Below, piece by piece: positions 24,547 through 34,681 of a stretch of DNA of 64,000 bases. The position numbers and the translations under genes were made by a program. The notes under the pieces are model-generated. The model had not been told where the DNA came from. It did not search any database and saw only the letters and a list, made by a program, of their open reading frames with translations. This stretch comes from Pseudoflavonifractor sp. An44 (GTDB taxonomy: Bacteria > Bacillota > Clostridia > Oscillospirales > Oscillospiraceae), in assembly GCF_002161675.1 (NCBI RefSeq), contig NZ_NFIH01000002.1, forward strand, positions 1-64,000, given 5' to 3'. Each line of letters opens with the position of its first letter. Position 1 is the stretch's first letter.

Positions 24547-25690
24547 TTAACCAACTACTTTTTCTCCGTTGATCCACACACACCGGATGTGGCTGTCACT
24601 GACCATGGGGTCTCCGTCCACCAGCACCAAGTCGGCATCTTTGCCTGGCTCCAGGGAGCCCACCCGATCCTCCACGCCCAGATGCTTGGCGGGGTTGATG
24701 GTAATGGCCTTCAACGCCTCGAAGGGGGTCCATGCCCGCCTTCACGGCCAGCCCGGCACACAGGGGCAGATAGGACTGGGGAATGACGGGGTTATCGGTG
24801 ATGATGCTCACCTGGCCCCCGGCCCGGGCCAGCACGCCGGGGGTCTCAAAGGTCTTGTTCACCAGCTCGATTTTGCTGGCATTGGTGAGGGTGGGACCAA
24901 CGGCGGCGGGGAACCCGGAGCGGGCCACCACTTCCGGGATGAGGTGCCCCTCGGTGCAGTGCTCCAGAGTCATCTGTACCCCGAACTCTTTGGCAATGCG
25001 GATGGCAGTGCAGATGTCGTCGGCCCGGTGGGCGTGGGCCTTGAGGGGAATTTCTCCCTTGAGTACGGGAATCAGGGCCTCCAGCTTCATATCGTACTTG
25101 GGACGCTTGAGGGGGTCGTCTCCGGCGGCCTCCTTACGGGCTAGGTAGTCCTGGGCGGCAAAGAGCATCTCCCGCAGCTTGGCGGCGGTGCTCATGCGGG
25201 CGGAGTTGCCTTTGCTCTGGTAGCAACGTTTGGGGTTCTCGCCAAAGGCGCACTTCATGGCCACCGGGTCCCGGAGTACCATGTCGTCCACGCAGTTGCC
25301 GTGGGTTTTCACGGCGAAGAAGGTGCCGCCCAGCACGTTAGCGCTGCCCGGACCAGTGCCCACGGTGGTGACGCCGCCTTCCAGGGCGCGGCGTACCCCC
25401 AGCTCCAGGGGGTTGAAGCTGTCAATGCCCCGGAGGTGGGCGGCCACAATGTCCCCCATCTCGTTGTAGTCGTGGCCTTCAAAGCCCATGCCGTAGTTGT
25501 CCAGGCCCAAATGGCTGTGGGCATCGATAAAGCCGGGGTAGAGGCGCAGACCCTGGGCGTCCAGCTCCTCTTCGCCGGGGGCGGAGAGCTGGGGGCCAAT
25601 GGCCTGGATGACGGTGCCGTGGATCAGGACATCCCCCACATAGGGCTGGGGGTGAACGGCGTCGTAGATTTGTGCATGTTTGATTAACAT
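24547..25690 (-). pseudogene. Amidohydrolase with a single-base frameshift
   Basis: It would be a 380-residue metal-dependent amidohydrolase related to imidazolonepropionase and isoaspartyl-dipeptidase types. Metal motifs are IDAHSHLGLD near residue 56, KAHAHRADD and TLEHCTEGHL. After KAGMDP the frame shifts at a run of five C on the coding strand (24724-24728). With four C it continues FEALKAITINPAKHLG, then DRVGSLEPGKDADLVLVDGD, and stops at 24547. As given, it ends early with 24 unrelated residues. The C-terminal strand region lost is needed for the fold. ATG 25690 follows AGGAGG. Real mutation or sequencing error cannot be told apart here. Confidence 0.88.
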
Positions 25691-25817
25691 AGGGACATAC
25701 CTCCTGGGTCCTTTGTGTATCTTTCGGAATTATACAATAGGAGCCCGAAAAAAGGAAGAGGAGACAGGCTGATTTGTTCATATCTGCTTCATATTTGAAG
25801 TTTTAGCTGTCATTGTC

Positions 25818-25846
25818 TTGCCAATTCGGCGTTTATGAGCTATAAT
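25818..25846 (+). promoter_or_regulatory. Promoter of cdaA-cdaR (TTGCCA-17-TATAAT)
   Basis: TTGCCA (25818-25823), 17 bp, TATAAT (25841-25846), about 45 nt before the cdaA start. Confidence 0.75.
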
Positions 25847-25897
25847 ACGTAGGATAGCCATACTGTGGCATTTTGCCATGTGGTTGGAGGCGATGAA

Positions 25898-26791
25898 ATG
25901 GAATATATTGAGCAGTTCCTGCGCACCGTTCAGGAGTACGTGAAGCTGATCGGCTTTTTTGACGTGTTGGATATGGCCATTGTGGCATTCGTGGTGTACC
26001 ATATTTTTCGCTTTGTCCGCCGCAGTCGGTCCGGCCAGGTCGTCAAGGCCATTCTGTTGATCGTAGTGGCTCTGGGCGTTGCCAATCTGCTGCAATTGCA
26101 AGTAGTGAGCTTTGTGCTGAACAATGCGGTGGAACTGGGATTTATCGCCCTGGTCATCATCTTTCAGCCGGAGATTCGCCGCTTCCTGGAGCAGATGGGC
26201 AGCGGTAAAATCAAAGAGATCTTTGTCCAAGAGACCATTGACGATGAACTGGAGTACGCCATCCGGGAGACGGTGGAGGCTTACACCTCCTTGTCCAAGG
26301 ATAAGGTAGGCGCTCTGATGGTGTTTGAGCGCAAGACCATGCTGGACGATGTGCTCAAGACCGGCACGCCGCTGGATGCCCGGGTGTCTGCGGAACTTCT
26401 GAAAAACTTGTTTTGGAATAAGGCGCCCCTTCACGACGGCGCTGTCATCGTCCGCAACGGGCGAATTGTGGGAGCTGGATGTATGCTGCCCATGTCTGGG
26501 AATGTGAACATCAGCCGGGACTTGGGAATGCGCCACCGGGCTGGCATTGGTATCAGTGAAAACTCTGATGCGGTGGTGGCTCTGGTCTCTGAGGAGACGG
26601 GTTCTATTTCTGTGGCCATCAACGGGATGCTCAAGCGGCACCTGGCTCCTGCTACCTTGGAACAGATGCTGCGCAATGAGCTGATGCCCAAGCAGGAGGA
26701 GAGCAAGCCCTCCGGCACGGCATGGCTGACCAATATGCTCAAACCAATAAAGGGGGATAAGCCAGATGGGGAAGAAGATTCTCGACAGTAA
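25898..26791 (+). CDS. cdaA: Diadenylate cyclase CdaA
   Basis: A 297-residue membrane enzyme making c-di-AMP from two ATP. Three hydrophobic segments lie in residues 15-100. The DAC domain (about 105-260) has the catalytic APLHDGAVIV (DGA motif) and GMRHRAGIG (RHR motif). ATG 25898 follows TGGAGG at 7 nt. It overlaps cdaR by 26 nt. In other Firmicutes cdaA-cdaR is followed by glmM; here glmM is not next. Confidence 0.96.
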   Translation: MEYIEQFLRTVQEYVKLIGFFDVLDMAIVAFVVYHIFRFVRRSRSGQVVKAILLIVVALGVANLLQLQVVSFVLNNAVELGFIALVIIFQPEIRRFLEQMGSGKIKEIFVQETIDDELEYAIRETVEAYTSLSKDKVGALMVFERKTMLDDVLKTGTPLDARVSAELLKNLFWNKAPLHDGAVIVRNGRIVGAGCMLPMSGNVNISRDLGMRHRAGIGISENSDAVVALVSEETGSISVAINGMLKRHLAPATLEQMLRNELMPKQEESKPSGTAWLTNMLKPIKGDKPDGEEDSRQ

Positions 26792-28031
26792 GGCGCTCTA
26801 TGTGGTTTTATCCATCGCCATTGCTGTGGTCATGTGGTTTTATGTGACCTCCATGGATGGAAATCAGGCGAGCAAACCCATTCGAAATATTACCATTACA
26901 TTTTCCGGCGAAGAGCAGCTGGAGAGTAACGGCCTGATGATCGCCGGGGATGCACCCTCCGCCAATATTACGGTGAAGGCCAAGCCTGCGGTGTTGGCCC
27001 AGCTCACCGATAAGACGGTGGAGCTGGTGGTGGATGTGGCCGCCATCGAGCGAGCCGGGGACTATACCTTGGCTTATACCGTGAAGCTGCCCAGCAACAT
27101 CAGCGCCAGTCAGGTGCAGATCATCAATGAGGGGACGGGAAATGTCTCCTTCACGGTGGCGGAATACCGCCAGCGGGAGATCGAGTTGCGAGGTAAGTTT
27201 GAAGGTACCACTGCAGAGGGATATCTGGCTGGAGACCAGGAGGACTTTGTTTTCTCCCCCAATAAGATCACCATCAGCGGCCAGGCGGAGCTGGTCAACC
27301 AGGTGTCCTATGCCGAAGTGGTGGTCACGGGTGAAAACCTCTCCGAAAACGTGCGTGGGGACTTCCCCTACCGCTTCATCGGCGCCAGTGGCGACGTCAT
27401 TGACAATCTGGACGTGGAGTGCTCGGTGGCTACGGTGCACACCACCTTCCCCATCTTGGCCACGGCAGACATCCCCTTGAAGGTGGAGCTGGTGGCAGGC
27501 GGCGGCGTCTCCCTGGACCAGGTGACCTGCACCTTGAGCCAGGAGTCTCTCACGGTAGCCGGCAGCAAGACGGCCGTGGAGGCCATCCAGTCTGAGGGCT
27601 CCATCGTTCTGGGCACCATTGATTTGGGTACCGTCCACGATGGGGATGTGATCACCTTTGATATCGCGATCACGGATGAGCTGACCAACATCAGCGGCGT
27701 CACCCAGGTGACAGCCACCCTGGACCTGGACGACTCTCTGAAGAGCAAGACCGTGGAGGTTACCAACATCGACTGCATTTCTCCTCCCGACGGCTGGGCG
27801 GCCAAAGCGCTGACCCAGATGGTGGAGGTGGAGGTCCGGGGCAGCCAGGAGCTGCTGGATGCCGTCACGCCGGATAAAATCCGGGTGGTGGCAGACTTGA
27901 AGGACATCAACCAGGCCGCCGGGCAATATACGGTGACCGCCAACGTCTATTTGGACAGTGTCGGCACCCGTGATCAAATCGACGTGGTGGGGCGAGACTA
28001 TAAAATTGTGGTCTCCCTCTATAGAGCCTGA
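26766..28031 (+). CDS. cdaR: CdaR: YbbR-domain regulator of CdaA
   Basis: A 421-residue protein with one N-terminal membrane anchor (ALYVVLSIAIAVVMWFYV) and about four extracellular YbbR repeats. It is known to bind and modulate CdaA. Repeat boundaries show as recurring V-x-V-x-G-x-x-x-L stretches such as VVVTGENLSENV and VEVEVRGSQELL. It starts inside the cdaA end, which suggests translational coupling. Confidence 0.93.
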   Translation: MGKKILDSKALYVVLSIAIAVVMWFYVTSMDGNQASKPIRNITITFSGEEQLESNGLMIAGDAPSANITVKAKPAVLAQLTDKTVELVVDVAAIERAGDYTLAYTVKLPSNISASQVQIINEGTGNVSFTVAEYRQREIELRGKFEGTTAEGYLAGDQEDFVFSPNKITISGQAELVNQVSYAEVVVTGENLSENVRGDFPYRFIGASGDVIDNLDVECSVATVHTTFPILATADIPLKVELVAGGGVSLDQVTCTLSQESLTVAGSKTAVEAIQSEGSIVLGTIDLGTVHDGDVITFDIAITDELTNISGVTQVTATLDLDDSLKSKTVEVTNIDCISPPDGWAAKALTQMVEVEVRGSQELLDAVTPDKIRVVADLKDINQAAGQYTVTANVYLDSVGTRDQIDVVGRDYKIVVSLYRA

Positions 28032-28033
28032 TT

Positions 28034-28924
28034 ATGTTTGGATATGTCAGACCGGCCCTGACCCAGCTCTCCCAGGAGGAGAAGGACCTGTACCAATCCG
28101 CCTACTGTGGCCTGTGCCACGAGATGGGGAAGAGACATGGGTTTTGGACCCGATTTACCTTAAACTATGACTTGACCCTCCTGGCCATCCTCCTGCAAAT
28201 CTGCCAGGGAGGTGACCGGACTGTGTGCCAGCGCTGTCCCGCCCACCCCATCCGCAAGCCCAAGGCGTGCCTGAGGGGACCAGGAATGGAGCGGGCGGCC
28301 GATGTGAGTCTGATTCTCACTTGGCACAAGTTGGACGACGATGTGAAGGACCACGGCTTTTGGAGCGGACTTCCGTACCGGTTCTTGCGCCGCTGGTTTC
28401 ACAGGCCATACCGGAGAGCGGCCCAGGCCTGTCCGGGCTTTGTGGACCAGGTGCAGGGCTGTCTGGAGCGCCTGGACCAATTGGAAGCCCAGCGCTCTCC
28501 TCGGCTGGATGCTGTGGCCCATGAGTTTGCTGCCATGTTAGCTTCTGCGGCCTCAGAGCAGGCCCAAGGGGACCAGGCCCGTATTCTGGAACAGTTATTG
28601 TACCATTTGGGGCGCTGGATTTACCTGATGGATGCATGGGATGATCTGGACGAGGATCGAGCTTGTGGGCGATACAACCCTCTGGACGCCCGCTTTGAGG
28701 GCAGGGCCAAAGAGGAGCAGGAGTATGTGGCCACCACCTGTACCCATTCGGTACGGCTGGCATATAGTGCTGCCAGTTTGCTGGAACTGGGAGAGTGGGA
28801 CCACGTCATAGAAAATATTTTGTGCATTGGCCTTCCCGCCGTGCAGAGCGCTGTGATGGACGGGCGATGGAAGGAAGTCAAAAAGCTACACAAAGGGAGA
28901 TACATGCATGAGAGATCCGTATGA
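28034..28924 (+). CDS. DUF5685-type protein of unknown function
   Basis: A 296-residue soluble protein that I match to the DUF5685 family from memory. It opens [20 protein letters not shown] and has a Cys pair AYCGLC and a Cys cluster CQRCPAHP. Two acidic motifs, [10 protein letters not shown] and DAWDDLDED, stand about 100 residues apart. The two Asp-rich motifs on an all-helical protein recall isoprenoid synthase folds, but this is only resemblance. It starts 3 nt after cdaR and overlaps the J-protein gene by 17 nt, so the two are probably made together. Confidence 0.75.
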   Translation: MFGYVRPALTQLSQEEKDLYQSAYCGLCHEMGKRHGFWTRFTLNYDLTLLAILLQICQGGDRTVCQRCPAHPIRKPKACLRGPGMERAADVSLILTWHKLDDDVKDHGFWSGLPYRFLRRWFHRPYRRAAQACPGFVDQVQGCLERLDQLEAQRSPRLDAVAHEFAAMLASAASEQAQGDQARILEQLLYHLGRWIYLMDAWDDLDEDRACGRYNPLDARFEGRAKEEQEYVATTCTHSVRLAYSAASLLELGEWDHVIENILCIGLPAVQSAVMDGRWKEVKKLHKGRYMHERSV

Positions 28925-29519
28925 GGTGCTGGGGGTCAGCCCCAACGCCAGTGATGATGAAGTCAAGCGTGCGTATCGGGAACTGGCCCGGAAATACCAC
29001 CCGGACAACTACCAGAATAACCCTCTGGCCGATCTGGCAGAGGAGAAGATGAAAGAGGTCAACGAGGCCTACGACGCCATCACCAAGGCGCGCAGCGGGG
29101 GCGGAAGCACCGGCGGCGGGTATCAGGGGGACTATTCCCAGTCCTACGGATACCAGGGTCAGTACAGTGGAGGCGACTCTTCCTCTTCCACTTCCTTTGC
29201 TCAGGTGCGCCAGTATATCAATATGGGAAACCTGGACGGGGCGGAACAGCTGCTCCGGGGCATCTCCAGCAAAAACGGCGAGTGGTACTTCCTCATGGGT
29301 AGTATCGCCTACCGCCGAGGCTGGCTGGACGAGGCCAGACAGAACTATCAGATCGCCTGCCAGATGGAGCCGGGGAACATGGAGTACCGCCAGGCTCTGT
29401 CCATGATGCAGCAGGGCGGCTATGGGTATAATACCAATATGACCGGAGGGCAGTGCGACAGCCTGGACTGCTGTACCACCATGCTCTGCCTGAACTGTCT
29501 GTGTGGGGGATGTAATTGA
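28908..29519 (+). CDS. J-domain protein with Cys-rich tail
   Basis: A 203-residue protein. Residues 1-65 are a J domain ([21 protein letters not shown] with HPD in ARKYHPDNY), which would stimulate a DnaK-type ATPase. A Gly/Tyr/Ser linker follows, then a TPR-like helical segment ([15 protein letters not shown] to [15 protein letters not shown]). The last 25 residues hold seven Cys, including CDSLDCC and CLNCLCGGC, possibly a metal site. It is not canonical DnaJ, since the zinc-finger CxxCxGxG repeats are missing. It is tightly linked to the DUF5685 gene. Confidence 0.85.
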   Translation: MRDPYEVLGVSPNASDDEVKRAYRELARKYHPDNYQNNPLADLAEEKMKEVNEAYDAITKARSGGGSTGGGYQGDYSQSYGYQGQYSGGDSSSSTSFAQVRQYINMGNLDGAEQLLRGISSKNGEWYFLMGSIAYRRGWLDEARQNYQIACQMEPGNMEYRQALSMMQQGGYGYNTNMTGGQCDSLDCCTTMLCLNCLCGGCN

Positions 29520-29520
29520 T

Positions 29521-30051
29521 ATGAAACCAGGCAAATCTGCCAGCAGCATCACCTATCCGGCCCTGTTGGGGGCGGTGTCCATCATTTTGCTGTACGGCTC
29601 GGCCATCTCACCCACCGGAGCCATCGGCCTGGTGGCCTTGGCAGGGGTACCCTGCGCAGGTGTGGTGATTGCCGGTGGAACTTCCGCCGGACTGCTGTGT
29701 TGGGGTGCGGTGTCGGTGCTGGGGCTGCTTCTGGTACCGGATAAGTTCTGTGTGCTCCTGTATGCTGCCCTATTTGGCCTGTACCCGGTGGTAAAGTCCA
29801 AGGTGGAGGCCTTGCGACGCAAACCATTGGAGATCCTCTGTAAGCTGGTGTTTTTCAACCTGGCCTACACAGTTGTGGTCTTGGTCACCAAGGCGGTAGC
29901 ACTGGACGGCCTGCCTCTGGAGCAGTTGCACTTGGGGCTGATGTATGTGCTGGGTAACGTGGTGTTTTTACTATATGACTTTGGCTTTAGCGGGCTGATT
30001 GCAGCCTATCTCTCCCGCATGGGGAAGGGAAGAAACTGGAGAAAGGGCTGA
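29521..30051 (+). CDS. Predicted five-helix membrane protein
   Basis: A 176-residue hydrophobic protein with about five membrane helices. They include PALLGAVSIILLYGSAI, IGLVALAGVPCAGVVIAGG, LLCWGAVSVLGLLLV and LVFFNLAYTVVVLVT. I recognise no family with confidence. It starts just after the J-protein stop (ATG 29521) and is followed 7 nt later by yicC. Neighbours suggest it acts with the DUF5685 and J-protein pair. Confidence 0.75.
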   Translation: MKPGKSASSITYPALLGAVSIILLYGSAISPTGAIGLVALAGVPCAGVVIAGGTSAGLLCWGAVSVLGLLLVPDKFCVLLYAALFGLYPVVKSKVEALRRKPLEILCKLVFFNLAYTVVVLVTKAVALDGLPLEQLHLGLMYVLGNVVFLLYDFGFSGLIAAYLSRMGKGRNWRKG

Positions 30052-30058
30052 TGAAACC

Positions 30059-30946
30059 ATGGTTAAGAGTATGACCGGATACGGACGAGGGGAGTGCAGC
30101 TACGAGGGCGGCACTTTCACCGTGGAAGTGCGGTCGGTGAACAACCGCTATCTGGACTGCGGCATCAAGATGCCCAGAGCGTACATTTTTGCGGAGGACG
30201 CCATGAAAAGCCGGGTGCAGGGTTCCATTTCCCGGGGCAAGGTGGATGTGTTTGTCACCTTGACCGCCCAGGCGGAAGATGACTCCACGGTGACCGTCAA
30301 CGAGGGCCTGGCCAAATCCTATATCCAGGCTCTGGCCAAACTCTATGATCTGGGCAAGGGCGAGTGGGTGAAGGGCAGCTATTACGCCACCGATTTGGCC
30401 CGCTTTCCCGACGTGCTCACGGTTGAGAAAAAGGAGCAGGACCAGGAGCAGGTGAAGGCCGGGCTTCTGGGGGCTCTGGATGCCGCGCTGGCGGACTTTG
30501 ACTCCATGCGGGTGCGGGAAGGGCAGCGCTTGGCAGAGGACATTCTCGGCCGGGCTGTGACCATCGAGGGACTGGTGTCCAAGGTAGAGGAGCGCTCCCC
30601 CCAGACGGTGGCGGAGTACCGAGCCCGCTTGGAGGCCAAGATGGCGGAAATTCTCCAGAACACCCAGATTGAGGAGAGCCGGATTCTCACCGAGGCGGCT
30701 ATTTTTGCCGACAAGGTGGCAGTGGACGAGGAGACGGTGCGCCTGCGCAGTCACATCGCCCAGCTGCGGGAGCTGCTGGACCAGGGCGGCGCTGTGGGCC
30801 GCAAGCTGGACTTCCTCATTCAGGAGTTCAACCGGGAGGCCAACACCATTGGCTCCAAGTGCAATGACATCGACATTGCCCGGGTGGTGGTGGACATCAA
30901 GGCGGAGATCGAGAAGATTCGCGAGCAGGTCCAAAATCTGGAGTGA
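30059..30946 (+). CDS. yicC: YicC-family endoribonuclease
   Basis: A 295-residue YicC/YloC protein, beginning MVKSMTGYGRGE, with NRYLDCGIKMPR and the C-terminal EFNREANTIGSKCND, all family signatures. YicC proteins are recently described endoribonucleases. ATG 30059 is chosen to give the family start. The yicC-remA-gmk-rpoZ-priA order is standard for Firmicutes. Confidence 0.93.
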   Translation: MVKSMTGYGRGECSYEGGTFTVEVRSVNNRYLDCGIKMPRAYIFAEDAMKSRVQGSISRGKVDVFVTLTAQAEDDSTVTVNEGLAKSYIQALAKLYDLGKGEWVKGSYYATDLARFPDVLTVEKKEQDQEQVKAGLLGALDAALADFDSMRVREGQRLAEDILGRAVTIEGLVSKVEERSPQTVAEYRARLEAKMAEILQNTQIEESRILTEAAIFADKVAVDEETVRLRSHIAQLRELLDQGGAVGRKLDFLIQEFNREANTIGSKCNDIDIARVVVDIKAEIEKIREQVQNLE

Positions 30947-30961
30947 TACCGAGGTGACGGC

Positions 30962-31234
30962 ATGGAACTGATCAACATTGGGTTTGGCAATGTGGTGTCA
31001 GCCCGGAAGGTGGTGGCAGTGGTGAGCCCGGAATCTGCCCCCATCAAACGCTTGGGCCAGGAGGCCCGAGATCGGGGTATGCTCATCGACGCCAGCTTTG
31101 GCCGCAAGACCAAATCGGTGCTGATTATGGACAGTGGACATGTGGTGTGGTCATCCCTGACCCCGGAGGTGCTGGGGCAGCGGTTTGACCCCTCGTCACC
31201 GGAAGAAGAGCAGATGGGAGAGAAAGAGATATGA
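30962..31234 (+). CDS. remA: RemA-like DUF370 protein
   Basis: A 90-residue DUF370 protein ([20 protein letters not shown]). RemA of Bacillus is a ring-forming DNA-binding regulator of matrix genes. Here only family membership is seen. It overlaps gmk by 4 nt (ATGA). Confidence 0.9.
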   Translation: MELINIGFGNVVSARKVVAVVSPESAPIKRLGQEARDRGMLIDASFGRKTKSVLIMDSGHVVWSSLTPEVLGQRFDPSSPEEEQMGEKEI

Positions 31235-31851
31235 AGAAGAAAAAACGTGGCGAGTTGATCGTTCTGTCCGGTCCCTCCGGGGTGGGCAAGAGCACGGTGA
31301 TCTCCGAGTTGCTCAGCAGCCGACGGGACATCCATTTCTCGGTGTCCTTTACCACCCGGCAGCCCCGGGTGGGTGAGGAGCACGGCGTAAATTACAACTT
31401 TGTCGCCCGAGAAGAGTTTGAGCGCATGATCCGGGACAATGAGTTTTTGGAGTATGCCCAGTATGTGGACAATTACTACGGAACCTCGCTCAAAATCATT
31501 GAGGAGAAGCTGCAAGCCGGTGTGGATGTGCTGCTGGATATTGAGGTCCAGGGTGCAGCCAAGGTGCGGGAAAAGTGCCCGGAGGCTGTGTGTATCTTCA
31601 TCATCCCTCCCTCTCTGGAGGAACTCTCCCGCAGACTGCGCAAGCGCAACACCGACAGCGAGGATGTGATTGCCCAGCGGCTGGCCAAAGCCCGGGAAGA
31701 GTGCCGGGAGTGCACCAAGTACGACTACTTGGTGGTCAATGACAACGTGATGTCCGCCGCCCAGGAGATTTTGTCCATCCTGGAGGCGGAGAGTTGCCGA
31801 GTCAACAAGCGAATTCAGCTGGCCGAGAGCATCATCGGCACCAACGACTAA
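31231..31851 (+). CDS. gmk: Guanylate kinase
   Basis: A 206-residue kinase converting GMP to GDP. The P-loop is [11 protein letters not shown], the GMP-binding [18 protein letters not shown] follows, and [11 protein letters not shown] lies in the middle. Full length. Confidence 0.96.
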   Translation: MKKKKRGELIVLSGPSGVGKSTVISELLSSRRDIHFSVSFTTRQPRVGEEHGVNYNFVAREEFERMIRDNEFLEYAQYVDNYYGTSLKIIEEKLQAGVDVLLDIEVQGAAKVREKCPEAVCIFIIPPSLEELSRRLRKRNTDSEDVIAQRLAKAREECRECTKYDYLVVNDNVMSAAQEILSILEAESCRVNKRIQLAESIIGTND

Positions 31852-31880
31852 TTGGAAGAAAACGAAAGGATTGAAGAATT

Positions 31881-32093
31881 ATGTTGCTCTATCCCCCTAT
31901 GAAGGACCTGTTGGAGAAAGTGCCCAGCCGTTACATGCTGGTGAATGTGGTGGCCCACCGTGCCCGTGAGATTTCCAGCGAGTCGGAGCAGACCGGTATC
32001 CCCCTGGAGGAGAAGGCGGTGACTCTGGCCGTGCGCGAGGTGGCCGACGGCCAGCTGCAGGTGGAGGAACCGGTTGAGGAGACCGAAGAGTAA
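31881..32093 (+). CDS. rpoZ: RNA polymerase omega subunit
   Basis: A 70-residue omega subunit: PSRYMLVNVVAHRAREIS is the conserved block, followed by EEKAVTLAVREVADG. Its acidic tail is short. It lies between gmk and priA, as usual in Firmicutes. Confidence 0.93.
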   Translation: MLLYPPMKDLLEKVPSRYMLVNVVAHRAREISSESEQTGIPLEEKAVTLAVREVADGQLQVEEPVEETEE

Positions 32094-32181
32094 GAAGTCA
32101 AAAGGCACGGCCTGTGAAGCCAGGGCAAGCGGCGAGGCGCTGCTTGCCCTTTCGCGGTCAAAAGGAGGAGGTTGACGGGAG

Positions 32182-34659
32182 GTGCCACAGACAGCAAAAA
32201 TCGCAGTGGCAGCCGCCGTCTACGCCATTGACCGCCCCTTTGACTATAAAATTCCCCCGCACATGGCGTCCCGTGTGCAGGTGGGAATGCGGGTGGCCGT
32301 CCCCTTTGGCCGGGGAAACCGGCTCAGTGACGGCATTGTGCTGGCCTTGGGCCAGCAGGAGAATGTGGATGCCTTAAAACCCATTCAGACGGTGCTGGAC
32401 CAGGAGCCGGTGCTGACTGGGGAGAACATCCAGCTGGCGTTGTGGATGCGGGAGCACTACTTTTGCACCGTGTACGAGGCCATTCGGGTGATGCTCCCCG
32501 CCGGGCTCTGGTACGCTCTGAAAGAGAGCTGGAGCATAGCTCCAGGACTGGACCGGGAGGCCCTGTACCAGTTGGCCGGAGAGGACCGGCCGTCCGTGCG
32601 TCTGGCGGACGTCCTGTGCGCCTATGGAGGCAACGCGGAACTCAGCGAGATTCAGCGGGCCTTTGACGGGGCGGACCCTTGGCCTGCCCTGCGCCGCTTG
32701 TCTGAGGCGGGGGGCATCGTCCGCCGGGCGGACGGAATCCCCGGGGTGAAGGACAAGCTGGAACAGCGGGTGGCCCTGGCGGTGGAGCCGGAGGAGGCCT
32801 TAGCCCAGGTGTCCGGCCGACGGCGGAGAGCACCTCTCCAGTACCAGGCAATCAAGGTTCTGGGCGAGATGGGAGAGGTGTCCGCCAAGGAGCTGTGTTA
32901 TTTCACTGGGGCCTCCATGAGTACGCTGCGGTCCCTGGAAAAACAGGGGCTTCTCACCCTGCGCAAGCAAGAGGTGTTCCGCCGCCCGCCTCAGGTGGGC
33001 GTGCAGAATGCCCAGGCTCCCACCCCTGTGGCCCTCAATGAGCAACAGCAGCGGGCCATGGAAGGGCTGTGGGCGCTGATAGAGACCCGGCAGGCCGCTG
33101 CCGCCCTGCTATACGGAGTCACGGGCAGCGGTAAGACCCAGGTCTATATCCAGCTCATCCACAAGGGCCTGAAGGAGGGCAGGGGTGCCATGGTGTTGGT
33201 GCCCGAGATCTCCCTCACCCCCCAGCTCATGGACCAATTTACCTGCCAGTTTGGCCAGCAGGTGGCCATTCTCCACAGTGGCCTATCCACGGGAGAGCGG
33301 TACGACGAGTGGAAACGGGTCCGCTCTGGTCAGGCCATGGTGGTGGTGGGTACCCGCTCGGCGGTGTTTGCCCCGGTGCGCAACCTGGGACTTCTGGTGC
33401 TGGATGAGGAGCAGGAACCCACCTACCAGTCTGAGCAGAACCCCAGGTATCACGCCCGAGATGTGGCCAAGTTCCGGTGTTCGAAAGAGAATGCTCTGCT
33501 TCTTTTGGGCTCGGCGACCCCATCAGTGGAGACCATGTACCACGCCAAGGCAGGCACCTACCACCTGTTTACTTTGGAGCACCGCTTCAACCAGCGGGAA
33601 CTGCCCCAGGTGACGGTGGTGGATATGCGGGAGCAGCTGCGTGAGGGGAACGGAGTTGCCCTCAGCCAGCCTCTGGTAGAGGCTTTAAGAGAGACCATAG
33701 ACCGGGGAGAACAGGCCATTCTCTTTGTCAACCGGAGAGGCAGTAGTCAGATGGTGGTGTGCGGAGAGTGCGGGGAGTCCCCCAGCTGCCCCCGGTGCTC
33801 GGTACACCTGACCTACCACAAGGCCAACGGCCGACTCATGTGCCACTACTGCGGCTATTCTCAGCCTCTACCCCAGCACTGTCCCCAGTGCGGTGGTATT
33901 TACAGCTTTGTGGGGCTGGGCACCCAGAAGGTGGAGGAGGAACTGCAACGCCTCTTTCCCGGCGTGTCGGTGATGCGCATGGATACCGATACCGTGTCTG
34001 GCGTCCAGGGCCATGCCAAGCTGCTGGCCCAGTTCCGGGAGGAGAAAATCCCGGTGCTGGTGGGCACCCAGATGGTGGCCAAGGGGCTGGACTTTGAAAA
34101 TGTGACTTTGGTGGGGGCGGTGGCCGCTGACCAGACCCTGTATGTGGAGGACTACCGGGGCGGAGAGCGCACCTTCTCTCTGCTCACCCAGGTGGTGGGC
34201 CGGGCAGGACGGGGCGGCAAGACCGGACGGGCCTTCATCCAGACCTTTACTCCTGGCAATGAGGTCATTCAGTGTGCCTCCCGTCAGGACTATGACGGGT
34301 TTTACGAGCAGGAAATCCGTATGCGCCAGCTCCGGGACTGTCCCCCCTTTGGGGACTTCTTCGTGTTGCACATCACCGGAGACCAGGAGCACGAGGTGCT
34401 GCGGGTGTGCATGCGGCTGCGCCAGGCCTTTGAGCAGATTCTCTCCCAGCCCGGCTATCGCTCCATGGCGTGTCGCCTGCTGGGCCCCGCTCCGGCGGCG
34501 GTGGTGAAGGTGAATAACCGCTACCGCTATCATTTGACGTTACAGACCAAAAATACCAGACAAGCCCGGGAGCTGGTGGCCCACATGGTGCGCCAGGCCC
34601 AGACAGACAAGGCCAACCGGGGCGTGTCGGTGTATGCAGATATCAACCCTCAGGATTAA
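32182..34659 (+). CDS. priA: Primosomal protein N' (replication restart helicase PriA)
   Basis: An 825-residue helicase that reloads the replisome at stalled forks. The N-terminal DNA-binding domain is followed by Walker A LYGVTGSGKTQVY (near residue 310) and the DEEQ box VLDEEQEPTYQSEQ. A zinc-binding region has eight Cys (CGECG, CPRC, CHYCG, CPQCGG). The helicase C-terminal lobe includes GTQMVAKGLDFENV and VGRAGRGGKTGR. The start is GTG 32182 with GGAGGAGG 12 nt upstream. Confidence 0.95.
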   Translation: MPQTAKIAVAAAVYAIDRPFDYKIPPHMASRVQVGMRVAVPFGRGNRLSDGIVLALGQQENVDALKPIQTVLDQEPVLTGENIQLALWMREHYFCTVYEAIRVMLPAGLWYALKESWSIAPGLDREALYQLAGEDRPSVRLADVLCAYGGNAELSEIQRAFDGADPWPALRRLSEAGGIVRRADGIPGVKDKLEQRVALAVEPEEALAQVSGRRRRAPLQYQAIKVLGEMGEVSAKELCYFTGASMSTLRSLEKQGLLTLRKQEVFRRPPQVGVQNAQAPTPVALNEQQQRAMEGLWALIETRQAAAALLYGVTGSGKTQVYIQLIHKGLKEGRGAMVLVPEISLTPQLMDQFTCQFGQQVAILHSGLSTGERYDEWKRVRSGQAMVVVGTRSAVFAPVRNLGLLVLDEEQEPTYQSEQNPRYHARDVAKFRCSKENALLLLGSATPSVETMYHAKAGTYHLFTLEHRFNQRELPQVTVVDMREQLREGNGVALSQPLVEALRETIDRGEQAILFVNRRGSSQMVVCGECGESPSCPRCSVHLTYHKANGRLMCHYCGYSQPLPQHCPQCGGIYSFVGLGTQKVEEELQRLFPGVSVMRMDTDTVSGVQGHAKLLAQFREEKIPVLVGTQMVAKGLDFENVTLVGAVAADQTLYVEDYRGGERTFSLLTQVVGRAGRGGKTGRAFIQTFTPGNEVIQCASRQDYDGFYEQEIRMRQLRDCPPFGDFFVLHITGDQEHEVLRVCMRLRQAFEQILSQPGYRSMACRLLGPAPAAVVKVNNRYRYHLTLQTKNTRQARELVAHMVRQAQTDKANRGVSVYADINPQD

Positions 34660-34681
34660 TCCAACAAAGGAGGACCTAACA

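Noticed and set aside
24596-25690. Shortened amidohydrolase as a complete 364-residue protein
   Set aside because: The last 24 residues are unlike the family, and the other frame continues a conserved C-terminus to a natural stop at 24547.
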